From assembly GCF_018866325.1 (NCBI RefSeq), contig NZ_CP076457.1:4375001-4439000 (forward strand): a DNA stretch of 64,000 nucleotides, written 5' to 3'. The translations under genes were made by a program, and so were the position numbers. This document shows positions 34,146-42,554 of this stretch, piece by piece. How positions within the stretch are numbered: the stretch's first letter is position 1; each line of letters begins with the position of its first letter. Source of the stretch: Streptomyces sp. YPW6. Its GTDB lineage: Bacteria > Actinomycetota > Actinomycetes > Streptomycetales > Streptomycetaceae. The notes beneath the pieces were generated by a model. The model was not told the origin of the DNA and searched no databases. It saw only the letters and a program-made list of their open reading frames with translations.

Positions 34146-37100
34146 TGACGAACCCGACCTCCCCTTCCTCTCCCGCTGCTTCCGCCCCCTCCCTCCCGGC
34201 GGTGCTCGGTCCCGCTCAGCACGGCATGTGGGTGACCGAACAGGTGCTGAGCCCCGGCGCCGCCCACCACCTGGTCCTCGCCGCCCGGTTCACCGGCGCG
34301 ACGGCGCCCGACGCGACGGCCCTCGACACCGGGTGCGCCCGGCTCCTCGCCCGGCACCCGGTGCTGCTGTCCCGGGTGGACCCGGAGGGACCCGCGCTCG
34401 CCCCGGCCACCGGACCCGCACCCGGGCTGCGCCGCCTGACCTGCGCGCCCGACGCCCTCGACGACCTGCTCGCGGCGGAGACCACCCGCCCCTTCGACCT
34501 GGCCCGGGGCCCGCTCGTCCGGTTCGCGCTCGTGAGCACCGGCGACGGCCACCCGGTCCTGCACGCCGTCGCGCACCACCTGGTGTTCGACGGCACGTCG
34601 AAGGACGTCCTGCTCGCCGAGATCCTGGGCGTGGAGACGTCCGCCGGCCTCCCGAGGACCGAGCCCGCCGAGCCCACCGCCGAAGAGGCGGCAGCGGCCG
34701 GTGCGTTCTGGGACGGCCGCTGGTCGGACCCGCCCGTCCCCGCGCTGCCCGGCCTCCTCGTCGACGCCCGGGAGGCCACCGCGCCCGCCCCCGGTGGCGC
34801 CGTGCCGTTCACCCTCGACGGCGCGCCCCTCGCCCGCCTCGCCGACACCGCGCGCACCCTCGGCGTCACCCGCTTCGAACTGCTCCTCGCCCTCTGGCAC
34901 ACCCTGCTGCTCCGCTACGGCAACAGCTCTCCCGCCACCGCCGTGGAACTGTCCACCCGCCGCCCGGGAAGCCCGGACCACATCGGCCTGTACGTCAACG
35001 AGCTGCCCGTCCTCACCCGCCCCGACCCGCACCGGAGCTTCGCCGACTTCGCCCGGGACGTGAGCTCCGAGCTGGACGCCCTCTACGACCACCGCCCGGT
35101 CCCGCTCGGCCGGGCGGTGCGCGGCCTCACCCCGCGCACGGCGCTCACCCCGCTCTCGGTCAGCTACCGCCGGCGCACCGGCTGGGAGGCGCTGGAAGCG
35201 GCGGACGTCGAGGTGGACTGGATCGGCTTCCCGCACGCCGTACGCAACCTGGCCCACCTCCAGCTGGTGTCCGGTCCGGATCGGCTGGACGCCTCGTTGC
35301 AGTACCGGGCCGACGCCTTCGCTCCCGGTGCGCCCGCCCGGATCGTCGGCCATTTCCGCGCCCTCCTGGACGCGGTGCTCGCCGACCCCGGCATCCGCCT
35401 CGCCGACCTGCCGCTGCTGGCGGGCGACGAGCGGGAGCGGGCGCTCTACGCGGGGAACGGGACGCCTGCGGCCCGCCCGGCGAACGCCACGGTGACCGGG
35501 ATGTTCGCGGAGCGGGCCGCCGCGACACCCGATGCGGTGGCCGTGGTGGCGGCCGACGGCACGGAGCTCTCCTACGCCGAACTGCACGCGGCAGCTGCCG
35601 AGTTCGCCGCCCGACTGGCTGCCGAGGGCATCGGCCCCGGAGACCTCGTCGGCGTCCAGGTGGGCCGTTCGGTGGCCGAACTGACCGCCCTGCTCGGAAC
35701 GTTGACCGCCGGAGCGGCCTACGTACCACTGGATCCCGGCTACCCGGCCGACCGGCTCGCTTTCGTCCGGGCGGATGCCGGGCTGTCCGCCCTCGTGGTC
35801 GACGGGCCGGTGCCCCGGGGGCTGCCGAGCGGGCTCCCGGTGCTCTCCCCGGAGCCTTCCACCGCCGCCGGTGCGCCGCCGGTCGGGCGGACGGCCGTCC
35901 CGACCGCCGGTCACCCCGCCTACGTCCTCTACACCTCCGGCTCCACCGGCCGGCCCAAGGGGGTCGAGGTCTCGCACGGGGCGCTCGCCAACCTGCTCGG
36001 CGCGCTGGCCGACCGGCTGGGGGCGGCCCCGGAGCACCGCTGGCTGGGGCTCACCTCGCTGTCCTTCGACATCTCCACCGTGGAACTCCTGCTGCCTCTG
36101 ACCACCGGCGGCCGGGTCGTCCTGGTGCCGGAGGAGCGGCAGCGCGACGGCGCGGCCCTGCTGAAGCTGATCGACGCCCACGGCGTCACGCACGTCCAGG
36201 CCACGCCGAGCGGCTGGCGGCTGATGCTGGCCGCCGGACTCCACCGCCCCGGACTCGTCGCCCTGGCCGGGGGCGAAGCGCTTCCCGGGCCCCTGGCCGC
36301 CGGACTGCACGCCGCCGTCGACAGGCTGTTCAACGTCTACGGGCCGACCGAGACCACCGTCTGGTCCCTGCTGGCCGAGCTGCCCCCGGGCGAACCGGTG
36401 ACCATCGGCCGCCCGCTGGCCGCCACCCGGGCGTACGTGCTGGACGAGCACGGAGGTCCCGTCCCCGACGGGCTGCCCGGCGAACTGCACCTCGGCGGTG
36501 CGGGCGTGGCGTACGGCTACCGGGGCCGCCCCGGGCTGACCGCCCGCTGCTTCGTACCGGACCCGTGGGGGCCGCCGGGGTCCCGGATGTACCGCACGGG
36601 TGACCTGGTGCGCCGACTGCCCGACGGGCGGCTGGAGTTCGCGGGGCGCCTGGACACCCAAGTGAAGCTGCGGGGGCACCGGATCGAGCTCGGCGAGATC
36701 GAGGCACGCCTCACCGAGCACCCCGGGGTGGCGCAGGCGGTGGTGGTGCTGGACCCCGGTGAGGACGAGAGCGCCGGAGAGGCCGGCCAGGAGCGGCTGG
36801 TGGCGTACGTGGTCGGGGCGCCGGACGGCTCGGAGGCGTCGGGAGCCACGGGCGGTCCGCAGTTTGTCGCCGGCCCGGGGATCTCGGACGGCCCGGGGAC
36901 GTTGGCGGCCAGGGGCGTTCCGGACGTGTCGGGAGCCACGGGCGGTCCGCAGTTCGTCGCCGGCCCGGGGATCTCGGACGGGCCCGGGGGCGCCGACGGC
37001 CTCGGCGGCCCGGAGGCTCCGGCGATCGCGGCGGCGCGGGAGGACTCCGCGCCGCCGGTCGCCCTGGCCACCGTGGCCCCGGCTGCCCCGGCTGCCCCGG

Positions 37101-37615
37101 CTGCCCCGGCTGCCCCGGCTGCCCCGGCTGCCCCGGCCGCCGACGAACTGCGCGCCCATCTCGCCCGCTCGCTTCCCGCAGCGATGGTCCCGGCCGCATG
37201 GGTTCCGCTGGCCGCGCTGCCGCTCACCCCGAACGGCAAGGTGGACCGGGCCCGGCTGCCGGCCGTCCCCAGGACCCGGCCCGACGGGGCGAGCCCGCCG
37301 GAGCCGGGCGGGGCCGACGGCACCCCGGCCGCCCCCGAGGGGGACGCGGCCGTGGTGCGGGAGATCTGGCAGGAGGTGCTGCGGCTCGACGACATCGGCC
37401 CCGACGAGGACCTCTTCGACCTGGGCGGGCACTCCTTGACGATCACCGCCATCGCCGCCCGCATCCGCAAGCGGCTCGGCGTCGAGGTGCCCCTCGACGC
37501 CTTCTTCGACACCCCGACGCTCAGCGAGATCTCGGCCGTGGTGGGCGAACTCCGCCGGCCGGCGACGGGGACGGCACGGACGACCCAGGCAGCACCAGAA
37601 GGAGAGCAGCGATGA
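34142..37615 (+). CDS. NRPS module, C-A-T (Gly-type pocket)
   Basis: 1157 residues from GTG 34142 (ATG 34145 is equally possible). The condensation domain has AHHLVFDGTS near residue 147. The adenylation domain has YTSGSTGRPKG near 597, NVYGPTETTVWS, YRTGDLVRRL and GRLDTQVKLRGHR. The carrier domain has DLGGHSLTITA near 1095. A repeat-rich insert of about 120 residues (about 880-1000) splits the A domain before NGKVDRARL. Pocket residues by hand are D-I-V-Q-L-G-V-V-W, close to Gly codes (D-I-L-Q-L-G-L-I-W). It overlaps the ligase upstream and the MbtH gene downstream, so all are translated together. Confidence 0.92.
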   Translation: MMTNPTSPSSPAASAPSLPAVLGPAQHGMWVTEQVLSPGAAHHLVLAARFTGATAPDATALDTGCARLLARHPVLLSRVDPEGPALAPATGPAPGLRRLTCAPDALDDLLAAETTRPFDLARGPLVRFALVSTGDGHPVLHAVAHHLVFDGTSKDVLLAEILGVETSAGLPRTEPAEPTAEEAAAAGAFWDGRWSDPPVPALPGLLVDAREATAPAPGGAVPFTLDGAPLARLADTARTLGVTRFELLLALWHTLLLRYGNSSPATAVELSTRRPGSPDHIGLYVNELPVLTRPDPHRSFADFARDVSSELDALYDHRPVPLGRAVRGLTPRTALTPLSVSYRRRTGWEALEAADVEVDWIGFPHAVRNLAHLQLVSGPDRLDASLQYRADAFAPGAPARIVGHFRALLDAVLADPGIRLADLPLLAGDERERALYAGNGTPAARPANATVTGMFAERAAATPDAVAVVAADGTELSYAELHAAAAEFAARLAAEGIGPGDLVGVQVGRSVAELTALLGTLTAGAAYVPLDPGYPADRLAFVRADAGLSALVVDGPVPRGLPSGLPVLSPEPSTAAGAPPVGRTAVPTAGHPAYVLYTSGSTGRPKGVEVSHGALANLLGALADRLGAAPEHRWLGLTSLSFDISTVELLLPLTTGGRVVLVPEERQRDGAALLKLIDAHGVTHVQATPSGWRLMLAAGLHRPGLVALAGGEALPGPLAAGLHAAVDRLFNVYGPTETTVWSLLAELPPGEPVTIGRPLAATRAYVLDEHGGPVPDGLPGELHLGGAGVAYGYRGRPGLTARCFVPDPWGPPGSRMYRTGDLVRRLPDGRLEFAGRLDTQVKLRGHRIELGEIEARLTEHPGVAQAVVVLDPGEDESAGEAGQERLVAYVVGAPDGSEASGATGGPQFVAGPGISDGPGTLAARGVPDVSGATGGPQFVAGPGISDGPGGADGLGGPEAPAIAAAREDSAPPVALATVAPAAPAAPAAPAAPAAPAAPAADELRAHLARSLPAAMVPAAWVPLAALPLTPNGKVDRARLPAVPRTRPDGASPPEPGGADGTPAAPEGDAAVVREIWQEVLRLDDIGPDEDLFDLGGHSLTITAIAARIRKRLGVEVPLDAFFDTPTLSEISAVVGELRRPATGTARTTQAAPEGEQR
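36838..37134. repeat. 90-bp duplication plus 9-bp tandem repeat inside the Gly-type NRPS
   Basis: A 62-bp block at 36838-36899 recurs at 36928-36989 with two changes, a 90-base (30-codon) period. Farther on, six copies of GGCTGCCCC (37081-37134) encode an Ala-Pro-Ala run. All are in frame, within the linker before the A10 motif. Confidence 0.9.
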
Positions 37616-37815
37616 GCGACGCGACGCCGTACCAGGTGGTCGTCAACGACGAGGAGCAGCACGCGCTGTGGCCCGCCCGGACGGAGCCGCCGGCCGGTTG
37701 GCGGGCGGAGGGCTTCACCGGGTCGGAGGAGGAGTGCATGGCCCATGTCGACCGGGTCTGGGAGGACATCCGCCCGCTGAGCCTGCGCCGCCGCCTCGCG
37801 GAGCAGGGCCGGTGA
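37612..37815 (+). CDS. MbtH family protein
   Basis: 67 residues from ATG 37612, overlapping the NRPS stop by 4 bases, with AGGAGAG upstream. The MbtH pattern is clear: VVVNDEEQHALWP, the paired Trp/Pro segment PPAGWRAEGF and HVDRVWEDIRPLSLR. MbtH proteins bind adenylation domains and help them fold or work. Its position directly after an NRPS gene indicates it serves this locus. Its GTG-overlapped stop couples it to the carrier-protein gene. Confidence 0.95.
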   Translation: MSDATPYQVVVNDEEQHALWPARTEPPAGWRAEGFTGSEEECMAHVDRVWEDIRPLSLRRRLAEQGR

Positions 37816-38102
37816 CCGCCCCGGCCGCCGAGGAGGCCGCGCTGCGGAGCAGGGTCGCCGCGCTGGTCTCGCACGCCACCGACGGTGAGGTCACGGAGGG
37901 GGAACTGCTGGGTGCGGGAGCCTCGTTGACCGCTCTCGGCGTGACGTCGCTGGCGCTTCTGCGACTGATCGACGCGGTCGAGGAGGAGTTCGGGATCGTC
38001 CTCGACCTGGACGGGCCGTTCCGCTTCCTGGACGACCTCGACGGCCTGGTCGGCCATCTCGCGGAGCTGGGCGCGGCGGCGGAGGGCGGGACCCATGCCT
38101 GA
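37812..38102 (+). CDS. Free-standing acyl/peptidyl carrier protein
   Basis: 96 residues from GTG 37812, overlapping the MbtH stop. The carrier fold is visible: GAGASLTALGVTSLALLRLIDAVEEEFGI, with the phosphopantetheine Ser in VTSLAL in place of the common DSL, and a final helix after PFRFLDDLDGLVGHLAE. It would carry the acid activated by the ligase encoded at 32367. It overlaps the condensation gene by 8 bases. Confidence 0.88.
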   Translation: MTAPAAEEAALRSRVAALVSHATDGEVTEGELLGAGASLTALGVTSLALLRLIDAVEEEFGIVLDLDGPFRFLDDLDGLVGHLAELGAAAEGGTHA

Positions 38103-39828
38103 GGGGACGGCCCCGGCGGCGGAGCGGGCGGATTCAGCGGTGCCGACGACCGCCGTGGTGGCACCGCCGGGGTCGCCGGAGCCGGCCGGGGCGCCCGGTG
38201 GCCCCGCCGCCCCCGGCCTCTCCGCGACGCGCTCCGAAGTCGCCTTCCACGGCGAGCGGTCCGGCCGGGCCCCGCTCACGTGGGGGCAACGGGCCATCTG
38301 GCACGCGATCCGCCGCACCGCGCCCAACGACCATTACTTCAACATCGGCCGCGTCCTGCCGCTGGCCGACCGGGGCCGCCCCGCGACCGTGCCCGAGGCG
38401 CTGAGCGCGCTGGCACGGCTGATGGAGCGGCACGAGTCCCTGCGCACCCGCCTCCTGCTGTCCCCGCAGGGCGGGGAGCCCGGCCAGATCCTCACGGACG
38501 CCGGAACCCTGTCCGTGACGATCACCCGGGCCGCCGGCCTCCCGGAGGCGGCGGCCGGGGCCGAGGTGCTGCTCGGGCGGCTGTCCGCGACGCGTTTCGA
38601 CTACTCGGCCCAGTGGCCCGTGCGCGTGGCCCTGGTCACGGTGTGCGACCGGGTGACCCACGTCGTGCTGGTCCTGTGCCACCTCGCCGCCGACGGGCAC
38701 GCCGCCGAGATCCTCGTACGGGATCTGCGGCTGCTGGTCCGGCGCGGCTCGGCCGGCCGGCCCCCGGCCACCACCCCGCTGGACCTGGCCCGCGACCAGC
38801 ACGCGGCGGCGGGCCGGCGGCGGGGCGCCGCGGCCCTGGCGCACTGGGAGGCGGGCTACCGGGCCGCGCCCCCGACGATGTTCCCCGACCCGCGTGCGGA
38901 GCCCCGCTCCCCGCGCTTCTGGACCGGGCGGATCGTGTCCCCCGCCCTGGCGCGGGCGGTCGGCGCGGTGGCGGCGGCGCACCGGGTCAGCGGGTCGACC
39001 GTGCTGCTCACCGCGTCGGCCGCGCTGGTCGCGGCCGGAGAGGGCCACCGTACGGCGGCCGTGATGCCGATCGTCGGCAACCGCACCACCGGGGCGCTGC
39101 GCGACCTGGTCTCGACGCTGTCGCAGGACGGCCTGTTCGTCCTCGACCTGGCGGACGCGGCAGCCCCGACGGAGCCGTCCGGCCTCGGGGACGCGGTGGA
39201 TTCCACGGGGACGGCAGGCTTCCCGGAGCCGTCCGGTCTCCCAGAGGCAGCCGGTCTCCCAGAGGCGTCCGGTCTCGCAGAGGCGTCCGGTCTCGCGGAG
39301 CCGTCCGGTCGCGCGGAGGCGGCCGGTGGCCCCGGGCCGGTCACCGGGGGCCGGGAGCCCACGTTCACCGACCTCCTCCCCGCCGCCTACCGGGCCGCCC
39401 TGCGCGGGTACCGGGCCGCCGTGTACGACCCGGTGGAGTGGGACGCGCTGGGGGAGCGGCTGAGCGCGGAGTACGGCACCGACGTGCACCCGTACTGCTG
39501 CTTCAACGACATGCGCCTGGTCGAACGGGTGCTGCCCGCGGGCCCGCCGGCCACCCCGCAGGAGCTGGCGGAGGCCCGGCGGCGTACCGTCTTCGGCTTC
39601 CCGGCGACCCAGGACCGGGTGGCGTGCCGCTACTGCCTGCACGTCACCGAGGAGGGCGACGCGCTCGCCGTCTCGCTGACCGCCGACACCGCGTATCTGC
39701 CGCCGGAGGCGATCCGCGCGCACCTCTACGCGCTGGAGGAGCTGGTCGTGGCGAGCGCGGCAGGTGCGCCACCTCCCCTGACGGGGCTCCGCACCCTGCT
39801 GGAGACGGCGGGAGGCGACCGGCCGTGA
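38095..39828 (+). CDS. Stand-alone condensation-domain protein
   Basis: 577 residues from ATG 38095. After a 45-residue Ala/Pro leader it aligns with the NRPS condensation fold: LTWGQRAIWHAIRRTAPNDHYFNI, RHESLRTRLLL, then VLCHLAADGHAAE. The active-site motif is thus CHxxxDG; the first His of HHxxxDG is Cys195, while the catalytic second His and Asp remain. A repeat-rich insert lies near residues 355-420. It probably joins the acyl group on the free carrier protein to the first amino acid, or makes an ester or amide release. It overlaps the next gene by 4 bases. Confidence 0.85.
   Translation: MPEGTAPAAERADSAVPTTAVVAPPGSPEPAGAPGGPAAPGLSATRSEVAFHGERSGRAPLTWGQRAIWHAIRRTAPNDHYFNIGRVLPLADRGRPATVPEALSALARLMERHESLRTRLLLSPQGGEPGQILTDAGTLSVTITRAAGLPEAAAGAEVLLGRLSATRFDYSAQWPVRVALVTVCDRVTHVVLVLCHLAADGHAAEILVRDLRLLVRRGSAGRPPATTPLDLARDQHAAAGRRRGAAALAHWEAGYRAAPPTMFPDPRAEPRSPRFWTGRIVSPALARAVGAVAAAHRVSGSTVLLTASAALVAAGEGHRTAAVMPIVGNRTTGALRDLVSTLSQDGLFVLDLADAAAPTEPSGLGDAVDSTGTAGFPEPSGLPEAAGLPEASGLAEASGLAEPSGRAEAAGGPGPVTGGREPTFTDLLPAAYRAALRGYRAAVYDPVEWDALGERLSAEYGTDVHPYCCFNDMRLVERVLPAGPPATPQELAEARRRTVFGFPATQDRVACRYCLHVTEEGDALAVSLTADTAYLPPEAIRAHLYALEELVVASAAGAPPPLTGLRTLLETAGGDRP
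39216..39330. repeat. 18-bp in-frame repeats in the condensation gene
   Basis: About six units of an 18-base repeat encode variants of (A/P)SGLxE. Units are similar to SCGTCCGGTCTCGCRGAGG. The array is in frame. Confidence 0.85.
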
Positions 39829-41792
39829 CCACCGTCGAGCCCGCCCCGCGCCCGGCCGCGGGCGTACCCCTGCGGGCCTGGGCGGACCGCACCTCCTGCG
39901 TCCAGGGCGGGCGGCTCCCGTTCCACCTGACCGGCGTCGACCCGTCGACCCCGGTCCGGGTGCGGATCACCGACGGGGTCAGCGGCGAACCGCTGCTCAC
40001 CGCCGCGGTGACCGCCCCCGACTGGACCCTGGACGTGCCGCCCCAGTGGCCCAGCTCCCTGTGCCGTGCCGCCTTCGACGTACCGGGGGAGACGCGGCCC
40101 ACGACCGACGAGGCCGGACACGAGGTCTGGTTCGTCGTCCGCGCCGCCCGCCCCGGCACGGCCTCCCGCATCCTCGTCTCGATCCCCTTCGCCACCTGGC
40201 GGGCGTACACCCACGCGGGCCTGCCGCACCGGGGCCTGTACTACACCGAGCAGCCCCACCGCGCCGCCCGTGTCTCCTTCGCCTCCCCGGGCGGCGGGCC
40301 GCCGCCCGAGCGCTGGGAGGAGGGGCTGCTGCGCTGGCTGCCCACGGCGGGGTACCCGGTCGACCTCTGCTCCGGCCTCGACCTGCACGACGGCGGCGAA
40401 CTCCTCTCCCACTACCGCCTGCTGGTGATCAACGGCCATGACGAGTACTGGTCGATGGAGATGCGCGACAGCGTCGAGACGTTCGCCCGGCGCGGCGGCA
40501 ACGTGGCCTTCTTCGCCGCCAACACCGCCTGGTGGCAGATGCGGCTGGAGGACGACGGACGCACGATGGTCTGCCACCGGGACGCGCTCACCGACCCGAT
40601 GACCGCGACGGACCCGCGCCGCACGACCGTCGAGTGGTCCAGCTCGCCCGTCGACCGCCCGGAGAACACGATGACCGGCCTCAGCTTCCGCCGGGGCGCG
40701 GGCGCGTGGGGCGAGGGCATGGCGGTGATGCGCAAGGACGCCTACACGGCCCGCTTCGCGGGGCACTGGGCCTTCGCCGGTACGGGGCTGGCGGACGGCG
40801 AACCCTTCGCGCGGGGCGCCCTCGGCTACGAGACGGACTCCTGCGCCCTGGAGTGGACCGGCGGGGTGCCCCGGGCGACGGGCGTGGACGGCACCCCGGC
40901 CTCGTTCGTCGTCCTGGCCACCGCCGATCTGCGGCACTGGCGGGAGTACGGGCAGGGCGGGGCGGCCACGATGGGCGTCTTCCGGCTGGGCGCGGGCACG
41001 GTCTTCAACGCGGGCACGATCAACTGGGGCAGCGTCCTGGCGGACGACCCGGTCGTGGACCGCGTCACGCGCAACGTGCTGGACCGGCTGGGCGGGGCCG
41101 CCCCCGGTGACGGCTGGGAGGCCGCCGGGGCCCCCGACGAGGTCCACGCGCTCGCGGTCTGCGCGTCCGTCCTGTTCGGCGTGGACGCCCGGGGACGGCT
41201 GCTGTGCCGGGAGCCGTCCGGGCAGAACCTGCCGTGGCGGCCCGTCGGACAGGCCCCCGGTGTGCGGGCGCTGGCCTCGGCGCGGGAGGCGTCGGGCGGG
41301 CTGCCGCAGGACCTGTACGCGGCCACCGAGGACGGCAGGCTGCTGCGCCGCGCCCCGGTCCCGGGGCCGGTCGAGGAGCGGGAGGAGTGGGCCGAGGCGG
41401 GATCGGTGCCGCCGGGCACGACCGCGATCGCGCTCTGCGACGCGGGGATCTTCGCCGTCACCCCGCACGACGACACCTTGCACCATCTCTCCGCCTTCGC
41501 CCCCGACGGGCCGTGGCAGGTGCTCGGGGACGCGGGCGGCGCGGTCGCGCTCACCACGCTGAACAGCAGACTGTGGGCGGTCACCGGGGACGGCCGGCTG
41601 CGCACCCGGCTCCCGGCCGGCCCGGCGGACGGGCCCGCCCCCTTCACCGACACCGGCGTGCCGGGTCCGCCACCGGCCGGGACGTCCCCCGGCGGCTGTA
41701 CGGGCCTGGCCGGCCGGGCCGGGACCCTGTACGCGGCCGTGGCCGGGGGCCCGCTGCTCCTGTGCGCGCGGCCGGCCGCCCCTCCCCGCTGA
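39825..41792 (+). CDS. N,N-dimethylformamidase-beta-like protein with C-terminal beta-propeller-like region
   Basis: 655 residues from GTG 39825, overlapping the condensation gene. The first 435 residues match the C-terminal domain family of N,N-dimethylformamidase large subunits: FATWRAYTHAGLPHRGLYY, YRLLVINGHDEYWSMEMRDSV near residue 203 and GGNVAFFAANTAWWQMRLE, then VFNAGTINWGSVLADDPVVDR. Those enzymes hydrolyse amides with a mononuclear iron. The last 215 residues contain about five strand-rich repeats of the form LxxVxxDGRLL, like a tectonin/beta-propeller. No signal peptide is seen. In an NRPS operon it may hydrolyse or form an amide, but that is a guess. Confidence 0.8.
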   Translation: MTTVEPAPRPAAGVPLRAWADRTSCVQGGRLPFHLTGVDPSTPVRVRITDGVSGEPLLTAAVTAPDWTLDVPPQWPSSLCRAAFDVPGETRPTTDEAGHEVWFVVRAARPGTASRILVSIPFATWRAYTHAGLPHRGLYYTEQPHRAARVSFASPGGGPPPERWEEGLLRWLPTAGYPVDLCSGLDLHDGGELLSHYRLLVINGHDEYWSMEMRDSVETFARRGGNVAFFAANTAWWQMRLEDDGRTMVCHRDALTDPMTATDPRRTTVEWSSSPVDRPENTMTGLSFRRGAGAWGEGMAVMRKDAYTARFAGHWAFAGTGLADGEPFARGALGYETDSCALEWTGGVPRATGVDGTPASFVVLATADLRHWREYGQGGAATMGVFRLGAGTVFNAGTINWGSVLADDPVVDRVTRNVLDRLGGAAPGDGWEAAGAPDEVHALAVCASVLFGVDARGRLLCREPSGQNLPWRPVGQAPGVRALASAREASGGLPQDLYAATEDGRLLRRAPVPGPVEEREEWAEAGSVPPGTTAIALCDAGIFAVTPHDDTLHHLSAFAPDGPWQVLGDAGGAVALTTLNSRLWAVTGDGRLRTRLPAGPADGPAPFTDTGVPGPPPAGTSPGGCTGLAGRAGTLYAAVAGGPLLLCARPAAPPR

Positions 41793-41872
41793 TCACTCCC
41801 TGCGACGCCGGGCCGTCCGCCGCCGTAGGGTGGAAGGAGAGCAGGGCAGTGGGGGCGGGGAGGAAGCCGGAC

Positions 41873-42529
41873 GTGGGTGCTGTGAAGAGCAAGCGGATGC
41901 CGCGCGCCGTGCGCGAGCAGCAGATGATGGACGCCGCCGTGCGGACCTTCGGGCAGCGCGGCTACCGGGCCGCCTCGATGGACGAGATCGCGGAGCTGGC
42001 GGGCGTCTCGAAGCCGTTGGTCTACCTGTACCTGAATTCCAAGGAGGACCTGTTCTCGGCCTGTATCCGCCGCGAGGCGCAGGCCCTGCTGGACGCGGTG
42101 CGGGCCGGGGTGGAGCCGGGTCTGCCCGCCGACGCCCAACTGTGGTCGGGGCTGCGGGCGTTCTTCGTCCACACCGCCGAGAATCCGGACGCCTGGTCGG
42201 TGCTGCACCGTCAGGCCCGCTCGCAGGGCGAGCCGTTCGTCAGCGAGGTCGGCGGGATGCGGGACGAGATCGTCGCGTTCGTGACCGGCCTGATCGGCGC
42301 CGCCGCCCGCGAGGCCCACCGCGACCCCGCCCTCGCTGACCGGGACGTGGCGGGCCTCGCCCAGGCGCTCGTGGGGGCCGCGGAGTCCCTGGCGGGCTGG
42401 GCCAACGACTCCCCGGACGTCTCGGCGAGGGAGGCGGCGGCGACGCTGATGAACTTCGCCTGGGCGGGCCTGGAGAACCTGATGCACGCCCGGCCCTGGA
42501 CGCCCCCGGCCGACCAGGACCTGCCGTAG
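41873..42529 (+). CDS. TetR/AcrR family transcriptional regulator
   Basis: 218 residues from GTG 41873, with AGGAA 8 bases upstream; GTG 41849 and GTG 41882 in the same frame are alternatives. The N-terminal HTH is AAVRTFGQRGYRAASMDEIAELAGVSKPLVYLYLNSKEDL, the classic TetR pattern. The C-terminal helices are of the type that bind acyl or hydrophobic ligands. It lies between the NRPS locus and the divergent lipid genes and could control either. The palindrome at 44745-44758 is one candidate target, though 2.2 kb away. Confidence 0.9.
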   Translation: MGAVKSKRMPRAVREQQMMDAAVRTFGQRGYRAASMDEIAELAGVSKPLVYLYLNSKEDLFSACIRREAQALLDAVRAGVEPGLPADAQLWSGLRAFFVHTAENPDAWSVLHRQARSQGEPFVSEVGGMRDEIVAFVTGLIGAAAREAHRDPALADRDVAGLAQALVGAAESLAGWANDSPDVSAREAAATLMNFAWAGLENLMHARPWTPPADQDLP

Positions 42530-42554
42530 GCGCTGCCCCGGGGCCGGACAGGTC

